Shown: positions 26,093 to 35,152, counted from the first letter of the stretch. The stretch is DNA of 64,000 nt from Mucilaginibacter sp. (GCA_030445275.1 JAUCSE010000086.1:1-64000); one strand, 5' to 3'. The notes: generated from the letters alone by a model not told the origin. Made by a program: numbers and translations.

Positions 26093-26296
26093 CTACTTCC
26101 GGTACTGAGTGGTTCTGCCTGTTTCAATTTTCAGCAAATCTGTAAGGTAACGCCGTGAAATATGGAGTTGATCTGCCAGATAAGCCACACTTGGCAATCC
26201 TTTATCAAGCAGACTGCTGCGGGGAATTGCTGCTAAATTATCGACGGAGACTGACCAGAATGTAGGCAGTTCTGCATCAAGAATTTTAGACGGCAT
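26093..26296 (-). pseudogene. AraC regulator fragment
   Basis: The minus strand reads KGLPSVAYLADQLHISRRYL followed by TDLLKIETGRTTQ, the first helix-turn-helix of an AraC protein similar to the one at 20431. Upstream only ~25 residues of the linker remain and downstream the frame stops directly after TTQYRK, so the second helix-turn-helix and the sensor domain are lost. One end touches the fragment at 26290. Confidence 0.65.
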
Positions 26297-26541
26297 ATAC
26301 GGTTCCACAGGAAACGCGGTTACACCCGGCGCAGGTTGATATTGAACAACGTAACGTTGCCGTGAATGAAAGCAGCAAACGTTCGCAGCTATTCAATTTC
26401 GCCAAGGAGGATGCCGTACCCGACCTCGATTTGAATGAAGTGATCTGGAAATCAGTAAAAGGGGAAGGCTCCGTAATGCCGGCACCCAAGCGCAGTGCCT
26501 TTGTTATCCTCGAAAAGAAAAAGAAAGATGATGATGATTAA
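26290..26541 (+). pseudogene. C-terminal fragment of a phosphatase-type protein
   Basis: About 83 codons in frame to the stop at 26539, with LDLNEVIWKSVKG and MPAPKRSAFVILEKKKKDDD. This is what I remember as the C-terminus of large Bacteroidetes bifunctional YncE/alkaline-phosphatase-family proteins. No start codon and no N-terminal part are present. It is joined directly to the AraC fragment, so a deletion or insertion joined two unrelated gene ends here. Confidence 0.55.
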
Positions 26542-26598
26542 GCCTGGGCTGTTTGCCTTGTTTAAATGAAGTAGCAATTGATGAAGCGTTGAGATTAT

Positions 26599-27357
26599 TT
26601 AAAACCTTCTGCCTATAATGATTTTGATAATGGCCTTATCTGCATTTTGTGTAAAACCATAACCTATGCCCCCATTAAATTCCCATTGTGGGTCAACATT
26701 CAGATCTGTTGCTACAAATAACTGATGATCCTGCTGTTTGAAAGCGTCATAATGAAAAAAGGGGCCGGTACTACCATAATATTCTAATCCGAGGGCAACA
26801 ACTTTAGTTACGTCATAGCTGCCTTTAACATTGGGAGAAAAGGTGAATCCCCGGTTTTCATCCGGACCCTTGAAGCTTTTCTCCAGTGTTGGGTTAACGG
26901 AAATATATAATTTATTCCATTTTTTATCTACTATCGGTCTTATTTCTAACGTGCTGGTATTTGCAGAGAATTCACTTTTCTGAAAACCAAATTCGGTTGA
27001 AATACTCACACCCACAGGCCAGTTCCAACTCGGTGGTGCAGCAACCCTGGGCCGGATATGAGAGCCTATATAAGCCGAGCGACCGGCATCGCCGATGGAA
27101 TTAAAAAAATAGAAACCGGTTTCGAACCAGGTGGTCCAGCCATGGGTTATCTCAATCGTTTCATGTTCTACGTGGTTTGTCGGAAGCTCGCCATTAGCGA
27201 CTGTCTTGCTTCCATTTAGGGTAAAGTTACTGTGCAGTTCAACCATGGTTTTACCCATTTCAACTGTTTCAGAACCATAAACCTGAATCTCGTAATTGTC
27301 CTGTGCTTTAAGATTAAGAGAAAAAAAAGTAAGAATAAGCAAGCATATATATTTCAT
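26599..27357 (-). CDS. Predicted outer-membrane beta-barrel protein
   Basis: A 252-residue protein with a signal peptide (about 1-19, ending LNLKAQ). The mature sequence has alternating polar and aromatic residues, ends in a C-terminal IIIGRRF that fits a last beta strand recognised by the BAM machinery, and resembles outer-membrane proteins annotated as phenol-degradation-meta-type transporters. No function can be given. It lies 151 bp downstream of the histidine kinase gene on the same strand and may be part of its regulon. Confidence 0.65.
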   Translation of the reverse strand: MKYICLLILTFFSLNLKAQDNYEIQVYGSETVEMGKTMVELHSNFTLNGSKTVANGELPTNHVEHETIEITHGWTTWFETGFYFFNSIGDAGRSAYIGSHIRPRVAAPPSWNWPVGVSISTEFGFQKSEFSANTSTLEIRPIVDKKWNKLYISVNPTLEKSFKGPDENRGFTFSPNVKGSYDVTKVVALGLEYYGSTGPFFHYDAFKQQDHQLFVATDLNVDPQWEFNGGIGYGFTQNADKAIIKIIIGRRF

Positions 27358-27508
27358 TGATATTCGGTTTTAAAACGCATGCAAATCGCATTCGCCCTAA
27401 AACTATTGTGGTAATCTGAAGCAAAATTGTAGTTAGTCGCTAAATTTCAATTGTATAATAAAAGTGACAAAACAGGAACATAATAATCGGTGATCGGTGA
27501 CAGTCTTC

Positions 27509-28759
27509 TTAAAACGAGAGGGCAAAAGTGTGCCATCCAGATTCATATTGGTAGCGAATAGTATAGTCGTAATGCTGGGAGATATTTTTAACCAATGTTA
27601 ATCCAAGGCCTGTGCCTTGTGATTCTTTACCTTTTTGAAAACGCTCAAAAATCAGTTGCTCATCTAAGGGATAGATAGCGCCTGTATTTTTAATGAATAA
27701 TTGATCTCTATTCAATTCGATAATAATAACGCCGTCGGGGTTATTGTGCCTGATCGCATTACTGAAGAGGTTATTTAATAAGATATCAATCAGGTATTTA
27801 CTGGCGAGCACCTGCTTGGGTTGTAGGTTGTGCTCAAACGAAAGGTCTTTAGTTTGCATCAGTTCCTGAAACTGCAGCATTTTTTCAGACAGTACAACCT
27901 CCAGATTAATTGACTCGTTATCGGTAATCAGTTTATTTTCCAGTTTGGCCAGCAATAATAACGATTGGTTAAGCCGGCTGGATTTATTGATCGAGCTGTA
28001 AATGTCCGTGATCTGTGCCAGCTGTTCTGCATTTAATGTTTCATCCTGGATCAGCGTATCCAACTTTGTCGTGACAACTGCCAGCGGTGTCATCATTTCA
28101 TGGGAGGCATTCTCCGTAAATTCCTTCAGGTTCAAATAATCATGGGTTACCCTTAAAGACATCTCCCTAATAGCTTCGTTCAGTTCAGCAAATTCCTCCA
28201 CCTTGCTTGGTTTTCCTTTAAACTGGTCAACATCGGAGATATTGAATTGCTTGATCTCTTTCAATGTTAACTGAAATGGTTTCCAGAGCCCGTTGAGCAT
28301 ATACTTATTGGTGATAAAAAGTACCGAAAGCAAGCCTGCTAGCAGGGCCAGGGTAATAATGGTAATAATCTCTATAAGGTATTTTTGGCCTGCCCTGGAA
28401 ATGGTGATAACCACTTTGTAATTTGTATCCTTTAATTTGACCAAGTCTTCAACTGCACGTCCGGCCTCCTTCTGCTGCTCCTTGGGGTTAAAATAGGCGG
28501 TATCAAAAAAACGTTTTTGTAATTCCCGTTCATTGGTTCTGATAAACACTGCATGATCTTTGTCAAGGTCATACTGTTGAGGGTCCTGATTACTGCTCCT
28601 TACATACTCTTCTGCTTCTGTCAATTGCTGCTGGAGTCCTTGGTCCAACTGTTGCTGGGCAATGTAATTAATAGCAAAAAAATAGATGACAGCCCCGGTC
28701 AGTAAGACGGTCAAGGTAATGTAAATACTCGTCCTGGTATAATGTGCCGATAATTTCAT
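27509..28759 (-). CDS. Sensor histidine kinase
   Basis: A 416-residue membrane kinase: a first membrane segment at about 11-31, a periplasmic loop of ~100 residues, a second segment at about 130-152, then the phospho-acceptor motif SHEMMTPL (His near residue 220), an N-box NLFSNAIRHN and G-box GLGLTLVKN. It phosphorylates the response regulator whose gene overlaps its start by one base. The input signal is unknown; the loop shows no recognisable sensor domain. Confidence 0.95.
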   Translation of the reverse strand: MKLSAHYTRTSIYITLTVLLTGAVIYFFAINYIAQQQLDQGLQQQLTEAEEYVRSSNQDPQQYDLDKDHAVFIRTNERELQKRFFDTAYFNPKEQQKEAGRAVEDLVKLKDTNYKVVITISRAGQKYLIEIITIITLALLAGLLSVLFITNKYMLNGLWKPFQLTLKEIKQFNISDVDQFKGKPSKVEEFAELNEAIREMSLRVTHDYLNLKEFTENASHEMMTPLAVVTTKLDTLIQDETLNAEQLAQITDIYSSINKSSRLNQSLLLLAKLENKLITDNESINLEVVLSEKMLQFQELMQTKDLSFEHNLQPKQVLASKYLIDILLNNLFSNAIRHNNPDGVIIIELNRDQLFIKNTGAIYPLDEQLIFERFQKGKESQGTGLGLTLVKNISQHYDYTIRYQYESGWHTFALSF

Positions 28760-29433
28760 TAACCTATAAATTTATAACCAATCCCATAAATGGAAGTTAA
28801 ATAGTCTTTACCACCTGCATCCAATAACTTCCTGCGCAGGTTTTTGACATGCGTATAAATAAAATCAAAGTTATCATGCATATCCATCTCATCGCCCCAT
28901 AGGTGCTCGGCAATGGCATTTTTGGAGATAACCTTACCCTTATTGGCAATAAAATACAATAACATATCATATTCCTTCCTGGTCAGGATAATAGCTATTT
29001 CATTAACTTCAACCGTCCGGCCCTGTACATCGATAGCAATCTCGTTAAATATTAACTTATTGTTGGTATTTAAAGCCTTTCGGCGATAAACTGCCATTAG
29101 GCGTGCCTTGAGTTCTGCTAAATGAAAAGGTTTGGTCAGGTAGTCGTCAGCCCCAACATCCAGTCCCTTTAATTTATCCTCCAGGGAGTTTCTGGCAGAT
29201 ATGATCAATACCCCTTCGTTCTTCTGATTGGTTCGAAGGTACTCCAGCACATCGAACCCTTCTCCGTCGGGCAGCCCGATATCCAGCAAAACACAATCAT
29301 AGTCATAGTCTGATAGTTTCTGTAGCGCAGGATTAAGCGCGCTACAACTCTCACAGATATTGCCATCCACATTCAAATAGTTTGTGATGTTCTCACGTAA
29401 ACCTTGCTCGTCTTCTATTACCAGGATTTTCAA
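28759..29433 (-). CDS. OmpR-family response regulator
   Basis: A 224-residue regulator with a receiver domain (acidic pocket EDE at 7-9, phospho-acceptor D51 in VLLDIGLPDG, conserved Lys in LTKPF) and a C-terminal winged helix (about 128-222, LTRKEYDMLLYF). It is the first gene of the operon with the histidine kinase. Divergent from the cytochrome b gene 165 bp away, so it could control that gene as well as the outer-membrane protein downstream. Confidence 0.95.
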   Translation of the reverse strand: MKILVIEDEQGLRENITNYLNVDGNICESCSALNPALQKLSDYDYDCVLLDIGLPDGEGFDVLEYLRTNQKNEGVLIISARNSLEDKLKGLDVGADDYLTKPFHLAELKARLMAVYRRKALNTNNKLIFNEIAIDVQGRTVEVNEIAIILTRKEYDMLLYFIANKGKVISKNAIAEHLWGDEMDMHDNFDFIYTHVKNLRRKLLDAGGKDYLTSIYGIGYKFIG

Positions 29434-29598
29434 AACTGCTTTTATTCAAATGTAAAACTCAAAATTGAAGATAACCTGAAGCTTACAGGCTTTATAAATT
29501 GGAAAGCAACATAGCAACTACAGATTTACTTCATTTTCTTGCTATAATTTACAAACAATTGAATAAATGACCAAAAGCCGGTATTAATTAGAATCAAT

Positions 29599-30276
29599 AT
29601 GGCAATAATCGAACCTGTTCGTCCGGATATGCAATACCCGGAACATATCAAAAAATATTCGGCTTCACTGCGCCTATGGCACTGGGCTAACACCGTCGTT
29701 ATTAGCGATTCACTGCTTACCGTACTCATTAATTCAACCATTACCGATGAAAGACCAGTATCCACCCTGGTGAAAACAGAATTAAAGAACGCCGGTGCCA
29801 CTGTAAACGATGAGCAGGCTGGTTCAATTGCGCATGCACTTGGCGATAGTGTTTGGAGCATACACATCTATTTTGGGTATGTATTAGTCGGGTTACTTCT
29901 ATTCCGCTTAGTTCTTGAGTTTTTTCAGTTGGCCGACCAACAGTTCATCCGTAAAATGAAAAGCGCCTATTCTCAATTTCAAACCACGAAAAAGAACCGA
30001 GAGCTGGTCAAACATGAGCTTACCGTAAAAGCTATTTACGCTGTGTTTTATATTTTGCTCATAGTTATGGCTGTAACCGGTCTGTTTTTGGCATTTGAAG
30101 ATCTGTTAGCGCCTTTCAAATCTATCAGGCACAGCGTTAAAGAAGTTCATGGATTTTGTATGTACCTGATCCTTGCTTTCATCTTTGTTCATCTTGCCGG
30201 TGTCTTTTTAGCAGAACGTAAGATTAACAAAGGTATCGTTTCTGATATGATCAACGGCGGAGGAGATCATAAGTGA
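29599..30276 (+). CDS. Cytochrome b561/b6-type membrane protein
   Basis: A 225-residue inner-membrane cytochrome with about four hydrophobic segments. Candidate haem ligands: His in LRLWHWAN, His in WSIHIYFGY, His in VKEVHGF and His in FVHLAG, the set expected for Ni/Fe-hydrogenase-type or thiosulfate-reductase-type cytochrome b. No partner hydrogenase or reductase subunit is next to it. It converges with the DUF3570/DUF4266/ApbE/thioredoxin operon and may serve the same electron-transfer route (inference from position only). Confidence 0.8.
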   Translation: MAIIEPVRPDMQYPEHIKKYSASLRLWHWANTVVISDSLLTVLINSTITDERPVSTLVKTELKNAGATVNDEQAGSIAHALGDSVWSIHIYFGYVLVGLLLFRLVLEFFQLADQQFIRKMKSAYSQFQTTKKNRELVKHELTVKAIYAVFYILLIVMAVTGLFLAFEDLLAPFKSIRHSVKEVHGFCMYLILAFIFVHLAGVFLAERKINKGIVSDMINGGGDHK

Positions 30277-30306
30277 TCGTTTCCAGATGATAAGTTTAGT
30301 AAGAAA

Positions 30307-30338
30307 GCGATGATCAGAGCAGTAACTCTGATCATCGC
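30307..30338. terminator. Bidirectional hairpin between convergent genes
   Basis: GCGATGATCAGAG and its exact complement form a 13-bp stem with a 6-base loop. On the minus strand TTTCTT follows. It sits between the stop of the cytochrome b gene and the stop of the DUF3570 gene. Confidence 0.65.
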
Positions 30339-30346
30339 CCGGTTAA

Positions 30347-31570
30347 CTATTTGAACTTCATAGCCAGGGTTACAATATTTGAATTCAATCCGGTAGAGCG
30401 CATATAATGGCCTGCCCTGATCTCGAGTGAATTGAAATGCTGCCAGCCAAACACACCAGTTGGCGGAGATAACCTGATATTGGCCCCAACGAAATTACTG
30501 TGTAAGGTAGACAGATCATAATCGCTGGTGTAATAGGTATCCGAAGGATTGTGTTGTCCATAAGGTGCAAAATAACGTGTGCCTTGCTGGTTATTATACC
30601 GGTAATAAGGACTTACTGATACAAATGAAGTCAGCTTAATTGGTATTTCCACTTCGGCAGTATGTGCCCGGATGCCCCAGTTATCCATGTAATATCGGTA
30701 AAATGTCCTGATCACAAAATGATCATCCAGGAAATAATTAAACCGCACCGCTATCGGGAGCTTATACCGGCTGCCCGGAAGGTTTTCTACCCGTTCAGAT
30801 CCATCGGTAAAATAATCGCGCTGGTATTTCGTGGCCAGCAAACCGTGCTGATAGGAAGGCTCGATGATCAATAGGGCCTGTAATCGCGTAGTAAGTACCT
30901 GCGAAAGGGAGAACGAAGTACTGAATGAATTGCGCGGACTATGATCAACCGGTCCACGTCCGTCACGGTCTGATCCTGAACCGTAGCCTGGCGGTCGCAG
31001 TTCCACGGGCAATATCACTTTCCAGGTATCCAGGAAAACCTGTCCCTTAAAATCAAACTGCGTATTCTTATCTTTCGATACCCTGGTCAAGTTCACACCA
31101 GCACCAAAAGACTGATAATCGAACTCATGAGAATAAGAACCCGTTAGCCCGAAAGCGTTGCCGGTTTTGTCATTCGAAACCGTCCAGTTCAAGGATGGAT
31201 AGACACGGGTATCCTGCCTGGAGGCGGAGGATATGCTGTTCGGGTCAATCTTGTCAGAAGAAGCCGAAGTATAATGATCCACACCCAGTTCAAATGTAAA
31301 AGTGTGCTTTTTACCACTGGCTCCATATTTTGATAACTGTAGATCAAAGGTATTGGCAAAGTCAGTCAGCTTTTCTGTACCGATACCGCCGGTAACTGCA
31401 GAATTGTTGCCATCCTGGTGATAGTAAGCCGAGATGATGTTGATCTCTTCAATTTTAAGTTTGCGGGCTTCATAATTACTGCTATCCTTAACCGGTAATG
31501 TTTTGGTTTGCGCATGTGAAGCAACTATCCCTAAATATAGGGCGGCGACACATAGGTATATTTTTCTCAT
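30347..31570 (-). CDS. DUF3570 outer-membrane beta-barrel protein
   Basis: A 407-residue protein with a signal peptide (cut near SHAQ) and the DUF3570 pattern: EEINIISAYYHQDGNNSAVTG near the N-terminus, then a long series of beta-barrel strands. It is the last gene of a four-gene set (thioredoxin, ApbE, DUF4266, DUF3570) that recurs in many bacteria. The role is unknown; it may be the outer-membrane channel or receptor of the set. Confidence 0.85.
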   Translation of the reverse strand: MRKIYLCVAALYLGIVASHAQTKTLPVKDSSNYEARKLKIEEINIISAYYHQDGNNSAVTGGIGTEKLTDFANTFDLQLSKYGASGKKHTFTFELGVDHYTSASSDKIDPNSISSASRQDTRVYPSLNWTVSNDKTGNAFGLTGSYSHEFDYQSFGAGVNLTRVSKDKNTQFDFKGQVFLDTWKVILPVELRPPGYGSGSDRDGRGPVDHSPRNSFSTSFSLSQVLTTRLQALLIIEPSYQHGLLATKYQRDYFTDGSERVENLPGSRYKLPIAVRFNYFLDDHFVIRTFYRYYMDNWGIRAHTAEVEIPIKLTSFVSVSPYYRYNNQQGTRYFAPYGQHNPSDTYYTSDYDLSTLHSNFVGANIRLSPPTGVFGWQHFNSLEIRAGHYMRSTGLNSNIVTLAMKFK

Positions 31571-31585
31571 ATCAGTAACCTGCCT

Positions 31586-31813
31586 TTAGTTACATCCACA
31601 GCCGCCGCCACTTTTTCCGCCATTAGCCCCCGAGCCACCTTCACGGTACAGTTGAAAACTTTGCTCAAACTTTTGTGATTTACGGGCAGATAACTCCATT
31701 TCGGCGTCGTTCAACCTGTTCTTTTGATACGCTTTTACTGAAGCGCATGAGCTTAATCCAAGAGCCGGTATACTGCCGACCAGCAATAATTTAATCAGGG
31801 GTAATTTTTTCAT
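31586..31813 (-). CDS. DUF4266 lipoprotein with Gly/Cys tail
   Basis: A 75-residue lipoprotein: lipobox LSSCAS at about 21-26, then the DUF4266 body (RLNDAEMELSARKSQKFEQS) and a glycine-rich tail that ends GGGCGCN. The C-x-C tail could bind a metal or be modified. It lies 3 bp before the end of apbE and 15 bp ahead of the DUF3570 gene; these families are regular neighbours. Function unknown. Confidence 0.85.
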   Translation of the reverse strand: MKKLPLIKLLLVGSIPALGLSSCASVKAYQKNRLNDAEMELSARKSQKFEQSFQLYREGGSGANGGKSGGGCGCN

Positions 31814-31816
31814 GTG

Positions 31817-32773
31817 TTAATTTTTAACGTTAATGTTTTGGGAAGTGTAAAGCCGGTTATTATCGTCAATGATCACGCAGGCGAGCCCTTGTAATTGATT
31901 TACCAGATCGAGCCCAACACGGATACCCATTACTGTTACAGGAGTGGCCATGGCATCAGCAAATTCGGCGCTGGGGCAAATGATGCTCACGCTTTTGATG
32001 CCGCTTACCGGCAGGCCGGTTTTAGGATCAATAGTATGAGAATATTTCTTTCCGTTGACGATAGCATACTTTTCATAATTGCCAGATGTAGCAATGGCCA
32101 TATTGCTGATATTAAGCGTAGAAAACGGTGTCATTTGCTTGTCGGGGTCCGCAATAGCTATCGTCCAGGGACGGCCGTTGGGTTGTGTTCCCCAGGTGAT
32201 TAGATCGCCAGCTGCGTTCACTATCCCGCTGGCTACTCCATTTTGTTGCAAAATAACTTTAGCCCGGTCAGCCGCATAACCTTTGCCGATACCACCAAAG
32301 CCTATGCGCATACCTTTTTCCTTTAAAAACACAGTTATGTTAGCAGGATCAAGAATGACATTCCTGTAATTGATCAGTCCAACGGATCGCAGTGCGGTTT
32401 CAGCATCTGGCAACGCTTTCATATTGACATCAAAGTTCCAGAGGCTTTTATCTATCGAACCATAGGTAATATCGAATGCTCCCTGGGTCAGTTCCGATAT
32501 TCTAAGGGAGCGTTCGACTAACTGGTAAACTTCGAAGTCAACCTTTATCGGCTTGATACCTGCGGCCGCATTGATCTGGTTGGTCTGACTGTTATCGTTG
32601 AAAGTCGTCAGTAGCTTTTCAATACGGCTGATCTCAACCACAGCTAAGTCAATACGGCTATTTGCCCATTCAGCGTCATCGCTAACCACGCTGATCTCGA
32701 ACCTGTTTCCCATCAGCTTTAAGATTCGCTTATGCACGATTTGTGCTTTTTCTATCGTTTCAATGATTGGCAT
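31817..32773 (-). CDS. apbE: FAD:protein FMN transferase
   Basis: Attaches FMN covalently to a Thr/Ser of target flavoproteins outside the cytoplasm. Motifs: MGNRFEISV near the start, GGIGKGYAADRA, NAAGDLITWG, and SHTIDPKTGLP with the metal-binding region after it. I start at 32773 (MPIIETIEK), which overlaps the thioredoxin stop by 14 bp; the frame extends to 32818 but would overlap further with no family support. No signal peptide is obvious from this start, which is unusual for a periplasmic ApbE. No Rnf/Nqr-type or FMN-binding-domain target is encoded nearby. Confidence 0.9.
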   Translation of the reverse strand: MPIIETIEKAQIVHKRILKLMGNRFEISVVSDDAEWANSRIDLAVVEISRIEKLLTTFNDNSQTNQINAAAGIKPIKVDFEVYQLVERSLRISELTQGAFDITYGSIDKSLWNFDVNMKALPDAETALRSVGLINYRNVILDPANITVFLKEKGMRIGFGGIGKGYAADRAKVILQQNGVASGIVNAAGDLITWGTQPNGRPWTIAIADPDKQMTPFSTLNISNMAIATSGNYEKYAIVNGKKYSHTIDPKTGLPVSGIKSVSIICPSAEFADAMATPVTVMGIRVGLDLVNQLQGLACVIIDDNNRLYTSQNINVKN

Positions 32774-33197
32774 TTGCAAAAGGTTTGATCTGGCCGATAA
32801 ACTGGTCGGGGGTTTCATCAGGGTATCCGTCCCATTCTTTTAATACTTTACCATGCTCATCAACCAGCAGAGTAAATGGAAACTTACCATCGGGATTATA
32901 TTTGTCGGCCAAGGCCTCGTTCAGTTTGACCTGCTCTTTGCTCGGTTGATTTTTCTTTTGCCGGGGAAAATCGGCACGAACCAACACCAGGTGATCTGTA
33001 GCAAAATCATTGAATTTTTCTGATTCCAGGATTTCCTTCCTAAACCTTATGCATGGGCCACACCAATCGGATCCGGAGAAATTCACCAGGATTAGTTTAT
33101 GTGCTGCTGCCGCTTCAATTTGAGCTTTGTTAAAGTCGCCAAACCATATAGTGAGGTTGGTTGTAAATAGGAAAAGAAAGACAGTTAATAATTTCAT
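32760..33197 (-). CDS. Secreted thioredoxin-family protein
   Basis: A 145-residue protein with an N-terminal signal-like hydrophobic stretch (about 1-18) and a thioredoxin fold with WCGPC at about 46-50. It probably acts as a thiol oxidoreductase in the periplasm. First gene of the operon with apbE, DUF4266 and DUF3570; its 3' end overlaps apbE. It may keep the cysteine-containing DUF4266 tail reduced (inference). Confidence 0.88.
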   Translation of the reverse strand: MKLLTVFLFLFTTNLTIWFGDFNKAQIEAAAAHKLILVNFSGSDWCGPCIRFRKEILESEKFNDFATDHLVLVRADFPRQKKNQPSKEQVKLNEALADKYNPDGKFPFTLLVDEHGKVLKEWDGYPDETPDQFIGQIKPFANANH

Positions 33198-33547
33198 TTT
33201 TATCTATTTTTAAGAGATGCCCCTCAGCGATGTTCCAGTTAAAGTAGTTTGATATGCTGGAAGCTTATATATCACTTCAGGAACAATAATATCAGGAGAT
33301 TCTGTAGTTGGCATGAAATTGCCTTCATTTAACAGCTTTTAACAAGCTTTGCTTTAACAGATTCCGAGTAAAAAGCGTGTTAATAGAACGTTGATAAGAT
33401 CTTACCGGTTATTTGGTACTTTAAAATACATTGATCTCATGGCTATTTAAATAGTCAATTTATATACTACAGATTTGCTTCAAATTTGAGCCCTAACTTA
33501 GAATGGCTTTTAAGAACTCATCTGTCCGCAGATAAGCAAAGAATCAG
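33198..33547. other. Divergent promoter region, nothing further recognised
   Basis: The 350 bp between the thioredoxin operon and the small ORF at 33548 hold no supported gene. They probably contain both promoters. CTACAGATTTGCTTC at about 33466 resembles CTACAGATTTACTTC at about 29519, near the response-regulator/cytochrome promoters; this may be chance. Confidence 0.35.
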
Positions 33548-33817
33548 ATGATCAATCAACCGCAATATAGATCCTCCAAATCGCGAATCACTAAACAACA
33601 GGAAGAATATAACCGGATAACCGATCAGATTTTATCATATATCAAGAACCTTACGGAGAAAGAAGATGCGGAAACTCTTTGGTTTGGAATGAGAGCCGTG
33701 GGGTATGAATTAAGTATCAGCTCTTTTAATTCCAAGCTAAAAAAGCTGGTAGAAGCTGGCCTTGTGGAAAAAAGATCTGTTGGTTACAATAAACATTTTT
33801 ACCAATTTATTAAATAA
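33548..33817 (+). CDS. Small hypothetical protein, possible winged helix
   Basis: An 89-residue protein. Helices at the start (EEYNRITDQILSYIKNL) and a later LKKLVEAGLVEKRSVGYNKH segment look like the second half of a winged helix (helix followed by a beta wing). No cysteine or membrane segment. Unlinked to its neighbours by strand or spacing. Could be a small DNA-binding protein; not recognised with certainty. Confidence 0.5.
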   Translation: MINQPQYRSSKSRITKQQEEYNRITDQILSYIKNLTEKEDAETLWFGMRAVGYELSISSFNSKLKKLVEAGLVEKRSVGYNKHFYQFIK

Positions 33818-33898
33818 ACCAATTTTTCCAAAGAAACCCTCCAGCTCCATATTATTCAGCTTATCTTTACACTCCGTCGTCCACACCATAATTTCATC

Positions 33899-34073
33899 GG
33901 TTCAGGTCGATATTCCGTAACGCTTGATCATACGATTCTGTGCCTCAAGTTTACAATTGTGTAAAACATATCATTAAGTGAATTCTGGATGTAAGATTGT
34001 TAGCACAGTCGCAGTATTTCGGAACTATTTGTTCGCAATGCCGGAATGTGATAGTCAATGGTTCCAGAATGTC
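33899..34073 (+). repeat. Copy 3 of the ~180-bp decayed dispersed repeat, inverted
   Basis: The reverse complement aligns with 14955-15132 (shared blocks at both ends, including ATTCCG, CTTACATC and TGATCAAGC...GGAATATC) and less well with 2311-2490. No functional frame. It lies between a small ORF and an M17-like gene. Confidence 0.45.
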
Positions 34074-34085
34074 CGCTTAAATGTC

Positions 34086-34844
34086 TTAATGACCATTCAA
34101 GTCAATTACCTTTTTCAACGCTTTCCCGGTGACCTGGTAAAATGGCTGGCCTGCCAATAGCGTTATTTTTTTCAACGGTTTAAAAGAGGACATTCCTTTA
34201 CTTTTCAGATATACCTGGGTACGATAGGCATCGATGGCACCTTTAAGCACATTTCCGGCAATTAAGGCGGTGGGTGAATCAACGCCGCCGTCTTTCAGGT
34301 CACTGGCATGGGCATAGCTGTCAACACCCAATCGGAGGGCTTCCCGCATCCCGATGGCACCCACGGTTTTCATCATTTCAGGATCGAATTTCCGCCTGTC
34401 GCCAAGTCCTATTAATAAAAGTTTTTGGGGAGCAATCGGTCCATTCGGTACATCAATTAATAAGGTCTCAAAGGAATGACCCGCAAATTGGCCGTTTTTT
34501 CTCAACTCAGTGATTATTCCATTTAAGCCTTTATCCAGGTGAACCATGCCGTTTGCTTCCAGCGGCAGCGCAGGTGGTGTAAAAATATCATTTTCGGTAT
34601 ATTCAAAAACACAAGCAACGTGTAATGATGTTTTTTCTGCTGAAGGGCTTTGTACCATAACCTCGATATCAATCCCGTCCATATGGCCCAGTAGGACGTG
34701 TGTTCCCACTGCCGGTAAAGCTGCTTTGGTTTGCGCCTGTAATACAGCAGGTGTACTGCACACCGCGAAAAGTATAAATACGCTGTATAGGGGGAGTTTG
34801 ATTTTTTGTAGAAAAGTTGTCTGGTGATTGATAACGGCTTTCAT
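34086..34844 (-). CDS. Secreted leucyl-aminopeptidase N-terminal-domain protein
   Basis: A 252-residue protein with a signal peptide (hydrophobic 15-37, cut near LQAQT). The mature part matches the N-terminal macro-like domain of M17 leucyl aminopeptidases (LLLIGLGDRRKFDPEMM, then GAIGMREALRLGVDSYAH). The catalytic zinc-binding domain is absent and the gene ends cleanly at 34086, so it is a domain-only protein, as also seen in other Bacteroidetes. It may bind a ligand or peptide outside the cytoplasm. Confidence 0.75.
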   Translation of the reverse strand: MKAVINHQTTFLQKIKLPLYSVFILFAVCSTPAVLQAQTKAALPAVGTHVLLGHMDGIDIEVMVQSPSAEKTSLHVACVFEYTENDIFTPPALPLEANGMVHLDKGLNGIITELRKNGQFAGHSFETLLIDVPNGPIAPQKLLLIGLGDRRKFDPEMMKTVGAIGMREALRLGVDSYAHASDLKDGGVDSPTALIAGNVLKGAIDAYRTQVYLKSKGMSSFKPLKKITLLAGQPFYQVTGKALKKVIDLNGH

Positions 34845-35152
34845 GTGATGTTTTTAAAATTGATGAGATGGTCTGTTAACTCCAACAAATCTAACCCGGT
34901 ATTCGACGGATACACATGACCTGGATCAAGAATTTTAATAGGTGAAACATAAAGTTCTGTTAACATGCCAACAGTTATCTTGCAAAAAGAATCCGCCTTC
35001 CTATCAGGCTGGATAGCCGCTCAGAAAGTTTTTTTATGGGGCAAACATTTCTTAATATAGATCAAGTTAAGCCGCAGAAAAAAGCAACAGATTTGTATCA
35101 ACAACACGAACAAACACACTTTCAAAATTCATCACCTTTAAATTAAAAAACA
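34845..35152. other. Divergent intergenic region, nothing recognised
   Basis: The 308 bp between two divergently transcribed genes presumably carry their promoters. CTGTT-N8-AACAG at about 34957 is a weak inverted repeat. No gene seen. Confidence 0.35.

Noticed and set aside
31586..31813. DUF4266 protein as a RiPP precursor
   Set aside because: It has a lipobox and no modification enzyme nearby except ApbE; the Gly/Cys tail alone is not enough.
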